A stretch of 64,000 bases of DNA from contig CBDCEX010000011.1 in the NCBI GenBank assembly GCA_965216025.1, forward strand, positions 124,001-188,000, given 5' to 3'. The stretch is from JADFQT01 sp965216025 (GTDB taxonomy: Bacteria > Chloroflexota > Dehalococcoidia > Lucifugimonadales > UBA3495). A program made the position numbers and the translations under genes. Within the stretch, counting starts at the first letter, position 1; every line of letters begins with the position of its first letter. The notes under the pieces were generated by a model. It was not told where the DNA came from, did not search any database, and was given only the letters and a program-made list of their open reading frames with translations. Of this stretch, positions 53,974 through 63,120 are shown piece after piece.

Positions 53974-55109
53974 ACCCAGCCAATCCGGCCAAGGGCTGGA
54001 TAACCTGCCGGGTGGGGGACTTCACACTGGAGACTGACTTTGAAGTCTACCCCGGCCAGGTGCTGGTGCTATTCGGACCATCCGGAGCGGGCAAGACCAC
54101 CACTCTGCGGTCCATCGCTGGACTGCTGCGGCCCCAGCAGGGTCAGATCCAACTCTCCGGCCGATTGGTGTATGACAGCGCCTCCCGTGTTTGGGTGCCG
54201 CCTCATCTCCGACGGGTAGGTTACCTAACGCAGGAGCACAACCTTTTCCCTCACCTTAAGGTGACGGACAACATCGGTTATGGCCTATCCAGCCGGGGAT
54301 CTGCCCCGGCCAGAAGCAGGGTCCAAGAGCTGCTTGAGACCTTCCAATTAGGGGGGTTGGAACAACGATACCCTTGGGAGCTCTCCGGCGGTCAGCAGCA
54401 GCGGGTTGCGCTGGCTCGGGCGCTGGCGCCTGCGCCCCAGGCCCTACTGTTGGATGAGCCCTTCGCTTCCCTGGACGCCGAGCTGCGTCGCACCCTACAG
54501 GGCGAGCTAAGGGCCATCCTGTCCGGTAGTAATCTGCCCACAATTCTGGTCACCCACGACTTGGAAGAGGCTCTCGCGCTGGGCGACGCGGTACAGGTAA
54601 TTGACCAGGGCCGCACCCTGACCAAGGGGGTGCCGCTGGAGGTGCTGGGGCAGCCCGGTCAGGGGCGGATGGCCCGCCTGGTCGGCGTGGAAAACATCCT
54701 TTCCATGCGGGTTGAGAGTCGCCATCCCCAGGACGGGACCATGACTTGCGTGCTGCTGGCTCAGTCTGCGGACGCTCCTGAAGATGTTGAAGGGGATGTT
54801 AGAATCGAGGTGCCTCTGGGAGACTTCAGTGAGCAAGAATCATTGACCGTGGGAATCCGCGCTTCCGACGTGATTTTGGCCCAAGATCGGCTGTCCCGAT
54901 CCTCCGCCCGCAATCAGCTGCCCGGCGTCGTGACTGGCGTCGAAATGCGACCTCCGGGATACCGGGTCACCCTGGACTGCGGCGGCGCCATGTTATCCTG
55001 TCACATTACCGGCAGCTCCCTGGCCGAGATGGGGATAGAGTCCGGACAGCAGTTGTGGGCGGTGTTCAAGGCCTCCTCCTGCTTCCTAGTGAAAGATGAG
55101 CCGGGTTAA
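53970..55109 (+). CDS. modC: Molybdate ABC transporter ATP-binding protein
   Basis: The protein has 379 residues; its ATG overlaps the modB stop (ATGA), so the three genes are translationally coupled. Walker A GPSGAGKTTT, signature LSGGQQQRVALARAL, Walker B ALLLDEPFASLD and the H-loop VTHDLEEAL are all present. A C-terminal TOBE/Mop-like domain (NQLPGVVTGVEMRPPGYRVTLDC...) may bind oxyanion for feedback. It powers uptake through ModB. Confidence 0.93.
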   Translation: MNPANPAKGWITCRVGDFTLETDFEVYPGQVLVLFGPSGAGKTTTLRSIAGLLRPQQGQIQLSGRLVYDSASRVWVPPHLRRVGYLTQEHNLFPHLKVTDNIGYGLSSRGSAPARSRVQELLETFQLGGLEQRYPWELSGGQQQRVALARALAPAPQALLLDEPFASLDAELRRTLQGELRAILSGSNLPTILVTHDLEEALALGDAVQVIDQGRTLTKGVPLEVLGQPGQGRMARLVGVENILSMRVESRHPQDGTMTCVLLAQSADAPEDVEGDVRIEVPLGDFSEQESLTVGIRASDVILAQDRLSRSSARNQLPGVVTGVEMRPPGYRVTLDCGGAMLSCHITGSSLAEMGIESGQQLWAVFKASSCFLVKDEPG

Positions 55110-55251
55110 AGACGAGACAGCCCCAGATTGATTTCATGCTGGCGATCCTGAACCTGAATCCCTATAGCAAAGCCATGGTGGTATCTACATGGACCGCCCT
55201 ACCAACCCCAGCGCGCTTCGTCTTGGCATTGGTATAGGAGGGATAAGCCAA

Positions 55252-55908
55252 ATGAGCGGTTACCAAGCCCTAATATTCGACATGGATGGCGTGTTGGTTG
55301 ACAGCGAGCCCTTGTTTTTAAAAGCTATCAACAACCTGCTGCTAAAGGAATCGGCCGAGCCGGTGACCGATGAGGAAAACCAGAATACCCTGATCGGCAC
55401 CACAGTGGAGGAAACCTGGCGGCGGCTGATAGAGATGCGCAGCCTGCCGGAATCGCTTCAATCTTATCTTGGGAAGTACGACCTGGCGGTAAAGGCGGTG
55501 CTGCAGGCGGAATTGATACCCCGTCCCGGGGTGCGGAGCCTGATAGAAACCTGCTCGCAACGGGAATTGCCCAAAGCAGTGGCCTCTTCCTCCCTCCGCT
55601 CGTGGGTACACCTGAAGCTGGAGACCCTGGGATTCCAGGACAGTTTCGACGTAGTATTAGGGGGGGATGACGTTACCAGGGGCAAGCCAGAACCGGACAT
55701 CTACTTGCTGGCGGCGGAAAGGCTGAACATCCCCCCGGCCCAGTGCATCGCCATCGAGGACAGTCCGGTGGGGATTGCCGCCGCCGTAAGCGCCGGGATT
55801 TACACCGTGGCGGTGCTGACCGACTCCACCAGAGGTATGGACTTAAGCCAGGCCCAGCAGGTGCTGGAGACGCTGGAATCCTTCGACCTGAACCTGCTGC
55901 GAACCTAA
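55252..55908 (+). CDS. HAD phosphatase, beta-phosphoglucomutase-like
   Basis: The frame has 218 residues from the ATG at 55252 with GGAGGG upstream; an in-frame ATG at 55189 lacks a site. HAD motifs: FDMDGVLVDSEPL (nucleophile and acid/base Asp), VASSS (motif II), GKPEPDIYLLAA (motif III Lys) and AIEDSPVGIAAAVSAG (motif IV). A helical C1 cap lies between motifs I and II. This subgroup includes beta-phosphoglucomutase, phosphoglycolate phosphatase and 2-deoxyglucose-6-phosphatase. The stop TAA coincides with the edge of a repeat element. Confidence 0.88.
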   Translation: MSGYQALIFDMDGVLVDSEPLFLKAINNLLLKESAEPVTDEENQNTLIGTTVEETWRRLIEMRSLPESLQSYLGKYDLAVKAVLQAELIPRPGVRSLIETCSQRELPKAVASSSLRSWVHLKLETLGFQDSFDVVLGGDDVTRGKPEPDIYLLAAERLNIPPAQCIAIEDSPVGIAAAVSAGIYTVAVLTDSTRGMDLSQAQQVLETLESFDLNLLRT

Positions 55909-56062
55909 ACCAAAGCCCGGGAAATCCCCCGGTATCCCCCTTTGCAAAGGGGGAGCGCTCTCTGTATTACCTTCGTCGTTCCGGCGAAAGCCGGAACCCA
56001 GAGCGCCAGCCCCCGGGTCAAGCTCGGGCAATCATCGCATCTTGGTCCTGGCTTTGGCTTAG
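55906..56062. repeat. MITE-like element with IS630-type ends and dispersed palindromes
   Basis: The left end CCTAAACCAAAGCCCGG (from 55904) and right end, inverted, CCCTAAGCCAAAGCCAGG (to 56064) form imperfect inverted repeats resembling the IS630 ends at 33591/36189. Inside are an ATCCCCCTTTGCAAAGGGGG palindrome (55934-55953) and the CCGGCGAAAGCCGG repeat (55974-56001). No coding capacity. Confidence 0.45.
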
Positions 56063-56077
56063 GGCGTCCTTGCCAAC

Positions 56078-56791
56078 TCACCGGCGCCGCCGGCCCGGTA
56101 ATCCAGGGTAGACCCGATCGGTCAGCACCCATTGCAGCCGCCCGTGCAGGGCTTCGATCTCCTCCGGCAGCAGCAAATCCAACAGCTCTTGAATGCGACC
56201 CTGGGGATGGGCCAATTGGCGGCAAATCTCCTCCAGCGTCTGGAGCAAATCCTCCGGAATGGGGTCTCCGGCAAAGTCCCAGATGACCGTGCGGATTTTA
56301 GTGTCGGCGTGGAAGGTCAGGGCTTGGTCGATGCCCCAGAGCTTACCGTCGCCATCCTTCAGCAGATGACCCGCCTTGCGGTCGGTGTTGTTGGCTACCA
56401 AATCAAAGCAGGCTACCCGCCGCAGCTGTTCCGCGCTGCCGGCGTCCTCTGCTAAATCTAAGGTGTGGTAGTTCTGCCTGGGGTCGTGCTCGACATAGCT
56501 TTGGATCGAGCCGATACCGTAGGGGCCTTCCCGAATGAGGGTGTAGGGGATGAAATCCCAACCCAGCATTTCGCTGAGCAGATAGGCCGCGCATTCCCTT
56601 TTGTACAGGGTCCCAGAGGGAAAATCCCAGAGGGGAACTTCACCGTCCCGGGGTTTATAGATGGCGAGGCCGTCTCGATCATTCAGCTGGAGGCGCGCTA
56701 GGAAGGTGTAGTTAGACCCGGCGGGAGTGAGCTCACAGGAAACTATTTCGCCCCGCTGCAGTAATTCAAGGTCCGTTTGTGCCAGCCCCAC
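56078..56791 (-). CDS. SCO1664-family (PI3/PI4-kinase-like fold) protein
   Basis: The protein has 237 residues from a GTG. Blocks typical of the family: NYTFLARLQLNDRDGLAIYKP (Lys in the nucleotide-binding beta sheet), GTLYKRECAAYLLSEMLGW, ACFDLVANNTDRKAGHLLKD (catalytic-loop D...NxDRK...H) and WGIDQALTFH (metal-binding DQ). It looks like a small kinase-like protein and has no known substrate. In actinobacteria it is encoded beside DUF3090, and here DUF3090 is 28 nt upstream on the same strand. Confidence 0.85.
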   Translation of the reverse strand: MGLAQTDLELLQRGEIVSCELTPAGSNYTFLARLQLNDRDGLAIYKPRDGEVPLWDFPSGTLYKRECAAYLLSEMLGWDFIPYTLIREGPYGIGSIQSYVEHDPRQNYHTLDLAEDAGSAEQLRRVACFDLVANNTDRKAGHLLKDGDGKLWGIDQALTFHADTKIRTVIWDFAGDPIPEDLLQTLEEICRQLAHPQGRIQELLDLLLPEEIEALHGRLQWVLTDRVYPGLPGRRRR

Positions 56792-56819
56792 CTCGGTTAA
56801 CTCTGCCCCGGCCCGTCGG

Positions 56820-57356
56820 CTAACCGCTTTCCATCACGGCGTGTCCGTTGGCCCGGGGACAAATGTGTCCTTCGGGATCGATGGGTAGGCCGCAAAGAAA
56901 GCAGGGCGGGCGACCGGCAGCGCAGATTTTAAGGGCCTCCTCAGCCAGGGTGGAGGATTGGGAGATGCTGATCCCGCAGCTTACCGAAGCCCCCTCCGGG
57001 TCTTGTTCTCTGGCCTCATCATCTCCTTCGTGGGCTTCCAAGTAAAAGGCATTGCCGGAGGTCTCATATTTCAGCATCATCTGCCTGGCCCTGAACTCCA
57101 GAAAGAGCTCATCTCCGGACCACTCGGGACCGGTGGGGCCGCTGGGTCCGGCTCGCTGCTCGGACGAAAGGCGCCGCACCGCCTCTTGAAGCGACAGCCC
57201 CAGCTGAAACAGCTGTTCCTTCTCCAGCCAGACCGAAATGTTGGCTGCCCCGGCCTTCAGCACCAGCCGGAAAGTGCGCCGTCCCGGCTCACCAAATGTC
57301 TCCGCATCAATCCTTGAGAGCGCGCCCAGGGAGTACCTGACCGGTTGCGATTCCAT
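56820..57356 (-). CDS. DUF3090 family protein
   Basis: The protein has 178 residues. The C-terminal FLCGLPIDPEGHICPRANGH, with C-x2-G and CPRxNGH, is the DUF3090 signature and may bind a metal; GRRTFRLVLKAGAANISVWLEKEQL is the N-terminal core. The gene is co-oriented with the SCO1664-type gene (28 nt) and lies 84 nt after zwf, consistent with one transcript. Function unknown. Confidence 0.9.
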   Translation of the reverse strand: MESQPVRYSLGALSRIDAETFGEPGRRTFRLVLKAGAANISVWLEKEQLFQLGLSLQEAVRRLSSEQRAGPSGPTGPEWSGDELFLEFRARQMMLKYETSGNAFYLEAHEGDDEAREQDPEGASVSCGISISQSSTLAEEALKICAAGRPPCFLCGLPIDPEGHICPRANGHAVMESG

Positions 57357-57440
57357 GTTCCTATAATATTCTCAGGGGAGGCGACTGACAAGGGCCATAA
57401 ACTATCGGCGACCGAGGTATTGTTTATCCGTACCCACCCG

Positions 57441-58907
57441 CTAATGGCTGCCGGTAGTCTCCTGCCACATGTGGCCGTTGCGCGCGAGCAGTCCTTTGCT
57501 GGCTTCCGGACCCCAAGAGCCGGCATCGTAGGGCTGAACCGACCCGGCCGCAGCGCCCTCTGATTCTTTAATCAGTGGCTCTACTATCCGCCAGGCTTCT
57601 AAAATGTGGTCGTTCCTTATAAACAGTGAGGTATCCCCTTCCAGGGCATCTTGAAGCAGGCGTTCGTAGGCCTCCGGGATGATTTGATCTTTGAAGGCAG
57701 ACCCATAGTGGAATTCCAGATCCTCCGAGCGGGTAGTCATTCCCTGGCCAGGAGCCTTGACCTCGAATTTAAGATGAACCCCTTCATCGGGCTGCAACCG
57801 CAGGAAGAGCAGATTGGAGTTGAGCCTTGCTCCGGTCGCACCGGCGAACATCAGGTGCGGCGGCTGCCGGAACTGGATGGCGATTTGGGTAACCTTTTCC
57901 TGCATAGATTTGCCAGTTCTGAGATAGAAAGGAACCCCCTGCCAGCGCCAATTGTCGATGTACAGACGAAGCGCGGCGAAGGTGGCTGTCCTCGAGTCCG
58001 GGGCGACACCGGTTTCATCCAAGTAGCCCTGATATTGGCCAAGCACGCTGTTCTGCGCTGCCTGAGCCATATCCCAACGGCGGATTGCCCGGAGTGTCTC
58101 CACCTTGTTGTTCCGCAGCGAATCGGCATCCATGGAGCTGGGTGGTTCCATCGCCACTAGGGTCAGCAACTGAAGCAGATGGTTCTGGACCATATCCCTG
58201 ATGACGCCGGACTGGTCGTAATATCCGGCCCGATCTCCAACCGATACCTCTTCCGTTGCCGAAATTTGCACGTTGTCCACGTAGTTACGATTCCATAATG
58301 GCTCAAAAATAGCGTTGGCGAAGCGGAAGACCATCAGGTTTTGGACCGTTTCCTTCCCCAGGTAATGATCGATGCGATAGACTTGCTCTTCCCTAAACAC
58401 TTGGTGGACCAACCGGTCCAGTTGCTCGGCCGAATTCAGGTCATGCCCAAAGGGCTTTTCAATCACTACCCGGCGCCAGCCGGTGTCTTCCACCGCCAAC
58501 CCTGCATAACGCAAATTCTCCACGGCCACTGGGAAAAGGTCCGGCGCCACCGCCAGGTAAAAAAGCCGGTGCGCCGACGGCGTCTGAGTTTCCAAATCCT
58601 CGAGCCGCGCACGTAACCCCATGAAGGACTCCAGGTCCTGTAAATTGCCTCGCACGTAATGCAGGCGTCGGGCGAAAGCGTTCCAGTCCTTATTCCGTGC
58701 AGCCGGCCCGCTCAGTTCCTGGACCTCCTGCCACATCAACTCTCGATACTGATCATCCGAATATTGGGAACGCGCCATTCCCACGACCTGGAAATTGGTG
58801 GGAAGCCTTCCCTGGCAGACCAGCTGAAAAAGCCCCGGCAACAGCTTCCGCCGCGCCAGGTCGCCGGTGGCGCCCAGTATCACCAGGATCGTAGACGAGT
58901 TCTGCAT
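57441..58907 (-). CDS. zwf: Glucose-6-phosphate dehydrogenase
   Basis: The protein has 488 residues. The NADP-binding GATGDLARRKLLP is at residues 12-24, VVIEKPFGHDL at about 147-157, and the active-site RIDHYLGKE at 178-186 with catalytic His. It oxidises glucose-6-phosphate to 6-phosphogluconolactone. The ATG follows GGAAGGGGG. The gene was once 15 nt downstream of gnd; the ISAzo13 copy 4 now separates them and is expected to reduce read-through. Confidence 0.95.
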   Translation of the reverse strand: MQNSSTILVILGATGDLARRKLLPGLFQLVCQGRLPTNFQVVGMARSQYSDDQYRELMWQEVQELSGPAARNKDWNAFARRLHYVRGNLQDLESFMGLRARLEDLETQTPSAHRLFYLAVAPDLFPVAVENLRYAGLAVEDTGWRRVVIEKPFGHDLNSAEQLDRLVHQVFREEQVYRIDHYLGKETVQNLMVFRFANAIFEPLWNRNYVDNVQISATEEVSVGDRAGYYDQSGVIRDMVQNHLLQLLTLVAMEPPSSMDADSLRNNKVETLRAIRRWDMAQAAQNSVLGQYQGYLDETGVAPDSRTATFAALRLYIDNWRWQGVPFYLRTGKSMQEKVTQIAIQFRQPPHLMFAGATGARLNSNLLFLRLQPDEGVHLKFEVKAPGQGMTTRSEDLEFHYGSAFKDQIIPEAYERLLQDALEGDTSLFIRNDHILEAWRIVEPLIKESEGAAAGSVQPYDAGSWGPEASKGLLARNGHMWQETTGSH

Positions 58908-58923
58908 ACTCGGGCCCCCTTCC

Positions 58924-60224
58924 TAAGGGATTGTCACGAAATAATTAGTTCAATTGAGCAGCGCAACGCGGGGTAGCAGCGAATAATTCCATTCACCATG
59001 GAAAGAGTCTCTACGCAAATAGATGGCTTCGAGTTCGTCGTCCGATACGGTGCGCCCGGCCGGGTATCGGTTGGTGTCCAGTTGGCTCTGAACCCGCAGC
59101 CCCGTCCGGGTCGTGGTCGCCCCGATCAAGTTCACCACCACCTCGTGGCTCACCAGCGGCTTTCCGCGCCAGTTCTGACTGATCGCGGAGAACAAGCGGT
59201 GTTCGATCTTGTTCCACTTGCTGGTCCCTGGTGGGAGGTGGCACACGTCGATTTCAAGGCCCGTCTCATCCGCCAATTTCTGCAACTCCAGCTTCCACAA
59301 GCGGAGCCGATACCCATTGCTGCCGCCCGCGTCGGCCGTTATCAGCAGCCGAGTGGCGCTCGGGTAGAGCGCCTGCCCCATGCCGCGCCACCAACGCCGG
59401 ATGCTCTCGACGGCAAAAGCAGCCGTATCGTGGTCCGTCCCCACACTGACCCAGGCCTCGTTCTGGGCGATATCGTACACCCCATAAGGACTGACCCGGC
59501 CCAGATCCGGAATCAGGAAGTCATGCACCAGCACTTGCTCCGGCGCTCCCTTGGGACGCAACTCCCGCCCACCGTTCTTGAAGGGCCCCACCAGTTCCTT
59601 CTTCTTCGTGTCCACGGAGATCACCGGCTCTCCCAGGGAGAGTTGCAGTTGCACCGCCCGGTCCAAGTGCTCAAACTGGGCGTTGCGGTCCGGGTGTTCC
59701 GTCCCCGCCAGGGTCTTGCGATTGGCTTGCAAGCTATAGCCCATGTCGTGGAGCAGTTCGGCGACCATGCGATGGCTGACTTGGTGCCCTTGGCGCTTCA
59801 ATGCCACCGCCAGTTGACGCACGCTCTTGCAGGTCCAGCGCAGCGGGGACTCGGGATCCCCACGGCTGGTCGGCTCCACCAGCCGGTCCAAGTCCTCGCG
59901 CAAGCTCGGGTCATGCTCGACGGTGCGCTTCCGGCCGCCTCCAGGATGGCGGATGCGGCCCTTCGCGGCCCCTACGGCCGGCTGGCCCAACTCCCGTATG
60001 CCGCGGCGAATCGTCCCGCGAGAAGCTCCGGTGGCCCTTGCAACCGCTGCCTGGCCACCACGCCCGGCCGCCGACGCCTCAGCGGCAAGCACCAGCCGCC
60101 GCACCCGCTCGTCCACAACGGGGGCAATCGCTTGGTAACGAGCTTGAATCGCTCCTTCAACTATCACCCATTAAGTATAGCTGAGCATGTAGTAAAGAAT
60201 AAGTTATTTCGTGACAGTACCTAA
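58924..60224 (-). mobile_element. ISAzo13-family element, copy 4
   Basis: This has the same 1295-bp element and orientation as copy 3, with TAA duplicated at 58924-58926 and 60222-60224. Only one nucleotide difference from copy 3 was noticed near the right end (AGAATAAG against AGAACAAG). It inserted in the short gap between gnd and zwf. Confidence 0.93.
58950..60167 (-). CDS. ISAzo13-family transposase, copy 4, intact
   Basis: The protein has 405 residues and is identical in sequence to that at 37795-39012, with complete DDE motifs (VISVDTKKKELVG, ITADAGGSNGY, SKWNKIEHRLF). Identity of two copies 20 kb apart points to very recent transposition or to gene conversion. Confidence 0.93.
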   Translation of the reverse strand: MIVEGAIQARYQAIAPVVDERVRRLVLAAEASAAGRGGQAAVARATGASRGTIRRGIRELGQPAVGAAKGRIRHPGGGRKRTVEHDPSLREDLDRLVEPTSRGDPESPLRWTCKSVRQLAVALKRQGHQVSHRMVAELLHDMGYSLQANRKTLAGTEHPDRNAQFEHLDRAVQLQLSLGEPVISVDTKKKELVGPFKNGGRELRPKGAPEQVLVHDFLIPDLGRVSPYGVYDIAQNEAWVSVGTDHDTAAFAVESIRRWWRGMGQALYPSATRLLITADAGGSNGYRLRLWKLELQKLADETGLEIDVCHLPPGTSKWNKIEHRLFSAISQNWRGKPLVSHEVVVNLIGATTTRTGLRVQSQLDTNRYPAGRTVSDDELEAIYLRRDSFHGEWNYSLLPRVALLN

Positions 60225-61162
60225 CCCTCGCCTTCCCCCGGTTCAGTGCCGCCGGGAGAGGCGGGCCGGACAGCATGGCCGCCAAACTGATTGCGCAGCG
60301 CCGCCAGCAGCCTGGCGCCAAAGGGTTGATCCTGGCGGGAGCGGAATCTCTGTTGCAAGGACAGGGTGATTACCGGGGTCGGAACGGCCAGCTCCACCGA
60401 TTCCTGAACGGTCCAGCGTCCCTCACCGGAGTCCTCGACATAAGCCTGCAAACTCTCCAGCTCAGGATCTTCGTGCAGAGCCTGAGCCGCCAGGTCCAGG
60501 AGCCAGGAGCGAACCACACTGCCGTATCGCCAGGTCTCGGCTATTTGCCCCAGGTCCAGTCCAAACTCCTCCTTGGCTTGCATCAGTTCAAAACCTTCGG
60601 CATAGGCCTGCATCAAGGCGTACTCAACCCCATTGTGGACCATCTTGACGAAGTGTCCTGCCCCAACCGGACCCACGTGGCTGTAACCGGTGGTTGGGCT
60701 GGGAGCCAGGGTTTGAAATATGGGCTCCAATCGCCGGAAAATCTCCTCCTTGCCGCCGATCATCAGGGAGTAACCCTCGGTCAGCCCCCAAATACCTCCG
60801 CTGGTGCCCACGTCCAGGAACTCGATACCATGCTGGGACAACCGGCGGGCCCGCGCCATGCTTTCTTTGTAATTGGCGTTGCCGCCATCCAACACCGCAT
60901 CCCCCGGTGCCAGCAGCGGGATCAAACTCTCAACAGTCGCGTCAGTCGGCGGGCCGGCGGGCACCATGATCCAGACTGCCCGGGGCGGGTCCAAACTAGC
61001 CACCAACTCCTCCAGAGAACCGGCGCCCAGCGCCCCTTGCGACCGGCTGGCTGCCACCGCCTCGGCGTTAGGATCGTAAGCCACAACTCTATGTCCGCCG
61101 GCCAGCAGCCGCTGGGCCATGTTACCGCCCATTCGACCCAGCCCAATCATTCCCAGGTCCAT
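60221..61162 (-). CDS. gnd: 6-phosphogluconate dehydrogenase, short (GndA-like) type
   Basis: The protein has 313 residues, the size of the short NAD-preferring decarboxylating type. Dinucleotide site GLGRMGGNMAQRL is at the N-terminus, the substrate block DVGTSGGIWGLTEGYSLMIGG in the middle, and the catalytic KMVHNGVEYALMQAYAEGFEL after it. It converts 6-phosphogluconate to ribulose-5-phosphate. The last base of its TAG stop is now the terminal base of ISAzo13 copy 4; the original stop was also TAG. pgi lies 131 nt upstream. Confidence 0.92.
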   Translation of the reverse strand: MDLGMIGLGRMGGNMAQRLLAGGHRVVAYDPNAEAVAASRSQGALGAGSLEELVASLDPPRAVWIMVPAGPPTDATVESLIPLLAPGDAVLDGGNANYKESMARARRLSQHGIEFLDVGTSGGIWGLTEGYSLMIGGKEEIFRRLEPIFQTLAPSPTTGYSHVGPVGAGHFVKMVHNGVEYALMQAYAEGFELMQAKEEFGLDLGQIAETWRYGSVVRSWLLDLAAQALHEDPELESLQAYVEDSGEGRWTVQESVELAVPTPVITLSLQQRFRSRQDQPFGARLLAALRNQFGGHAVRPASPGGTEPGEGEG

Positions 61163-61293
61163 CTAGAGAACCTCCCGATCAAAGTGTCTTGCCTCATGGT
61201 ACGTCTAGCAGGGAACCTTGACCCAGGTCTTGGCGGGCCGGAAAATATCAAAATCCGATCATAAATCCGAAGGAAATAGGGCTTGCCGGAACA

Positions 61294-62946
61294 CTACCCC
61301 TTCAACTGCTCAACAAGCTGGGCTATCGCGGCGGCCGGATCCCCCGACAAATGCAGCTTGGCGGTTCGGCGCCCGGCCTTAATCAATGCCTGGTAGTCTC
61401 CCCGGGACTGGGCATCGGCCAGCACCCCAAAGGTGTAGGGCTGTCCCGGAATGGGGACATCTACCTTGTGGTCCTGGGTCAGCTGCAGGAACAGACCGCT
61501 ATCCGGCCCGCCTTTGTGCAGCTGTCCGGTCGAGTGCAAGAACCTGGGGCCGTATCCCAAGGTGGTGGCTATGCCGTACCAGTCCAACACCCGGCGGCGT
61601 AAGGAATCCAGGGCCCGATCTACTTGCGGAGTCTGCTGAAGGTATGCCATGACGGCCAGGTAGTCCCCCGACCCGGATTTAGCCAACAAGTCCGCTAGGG
61701 ACGCCGCTTCGCGCCCGAACTCTGGCCCGGAATCTTGCGTTGGTAGCCACCGGCCGGCGGCTAGGTACTGAGCCAGCATACTGTCGGTCATGTCCTTAGC
61801 GCCCTGGACGTCGGGCTGGTCGAAGGGGTTGATACCCAACAGGGCCCCGGCCAGAGCGGTGGCGAACTCCCACCGGTAAAACTCTCCTCCCAAATCGTAC
61901 TTGTCTTTCAAATCCATCCGCACCAGCGGGTGTCGGGCTAGTCGGATGCTTTCAACTGCGACATCGCTTTCCGAATTATCGTCTCCCTCCAGACGGAGAT
62001 AAATAAAAAGGCGATCAGGGCCGTAAAGTCGGGCGTTGACCAGGGGCTCCCCGGCCACTGGGACAATCCCCCGCCCTTCCTTGCCCGTGCTTTCCGCCAG
62101 CAATTGCTCCACCCACAATCCAAATCCGGCCAGGGATGGGGAAGTAATGAGGGTCAGTTTATCCCTGCCCTGCAAGGCCATATTGGCCATAACCAATCCC
62201 AGCCAGGCTCCGGGATTTTCCTCCAGCGGCGTCTTGGCAGAGCATTTCGCCCGCATGGCGTCGGCCCGGTAAATCAATTCCGGCAGTTCCATGCCGATCA
62301 GGGCGGCGGGCACCAGGCCAAAATAGGACAGTACCGAGTAACGCCCTCCAATATCGGGCGGATTCAGGAAAACGCGCCGAAACTCCTGCTCTCTGGCCAG
62401 CTGCTCCAGGGGGGTCCCAGCGTCGGTAATGGCGGCAAAATTGGAGCAGCTGGCCGGCCCGGTCTGGTCGAGCAGGCTCCTAAAATAGGCGGAGAGAGAG
62501 TTGGGCTCAGTGGTGGTGCCGGACTTGGAGGAAACGAGGAACAGGGTTCGCTGCGGGTCGACCCGCCGGGCGACGGCTTTCACCCACCCGGGCAAGGTCG
62601 AATCCAAGACGATGAGTTCCGGGTAGCCCTGGGCACTGCCGAAGGTATGCCGCAGGACCTCCGGACCCAGGCTGCTGCCTCCCATGCCCAGTAGCACCAC
62701 ATGCTGGAAGCCAGCCCGGCGCACTTCGCTCCCGAATTCCGCAATGGAGCCAAGCTCGCCGCACATCTGGTTGGTCACCGATAGCCACCCCAGACGATCG
62801 GCTATTTCGGTAGGATCTGGCTTCCATACAGTGTGGTCGTGGCTCCAGATACGCCCAACCAATTCTCGGCGTTCCAAGTCGGCCAGATCCCCTTCCAAAT
62901 CGGGGATGTTATAGCTAGAGTCCTTCAAAGTAGTACCGTTATCCAT
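61294..62946 (-). CDS. pgi: Glucose-6-phosphate isomerase
   Basis: The protein has 550 residues. Two SIS domains are recognisable: VVLLGMGGSSLGPEVLRHTF and LFLVSSKSGTTTEPNSL in the first; the second carries EFYRWEFATALAGALLGINPFDQPDVQGAK. The C-terminal HSTGQLHKGGPDSGLFLQLT block is typical of the Pgi variant found alone or fused to transaldolase in some cyanobacteria and Chloroflexota; no transaldolase domain is present here. It interconverts glucose- and fructose-6-phosphate and starts the pgi-gnd-zwf group. Confidence 0.92.
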   Translation of the reverse strand: MDNGTTLKDSSYNIPDLEGDLADLERRELVGRIWSHDHTVWKPDPTEIADRLGWLSVTNQMCGELGSIAEFGSEVRRAGFQHVVLLGMGGSSLGPEVLRHTFGSAQGYPELIVLDSTLPGWVKAVARRVDPQRTLFLVSSKSGTTTEPNSLSAYFRSLLDQTGPASCSNFAAITDAGTPLEQLAREQEFRRVFLNPPDIGGRYSVLSYFGLVPAALIGMELPELIYRADAMRAKCSAKTPLEENPGAWLGLVMANMALQGRDKLTLITSPSLAGFGLWVEQLLAESTGKEGRGIVPVAGEPLVNARLYGPDRLFIYLRLEGDDNSESDVAVESIRLARHPLVRMDLKDKYDLGGEFYRWEFATALAGALLGINPFDQPDVQGAKDMTDSMLAQYLAAGRWLPTQDSGPEFGREAASLADLLAKSGSGDYLAVMAYLQQTPQVDRALDSLRRRVLDWYGIATTLGYGPRFLHSTGQLHKGGPDSGLFLQLTQDHKVDVPIPGQPYTFGVLADAQSRGDYQALIKAGRRTAKLHLSGDPAAAIAQLVEQLKG

Positions 62947-63120
62947 TTTTCAGGTCCGGCGCCCAGGTCCAGCCGATTATCAGCGCCACAAACCCATCCC
63001 CATCCCGCACCATCCCACAACATTCCCGCGCCATTCCATCGAAGGGACAGCACCCCGGGAGAGCCGGAGCCAGAGCAGATGAGGTTGCTACCACACCCCC
63101 GGCTGACCGCAGCCGCTCTC

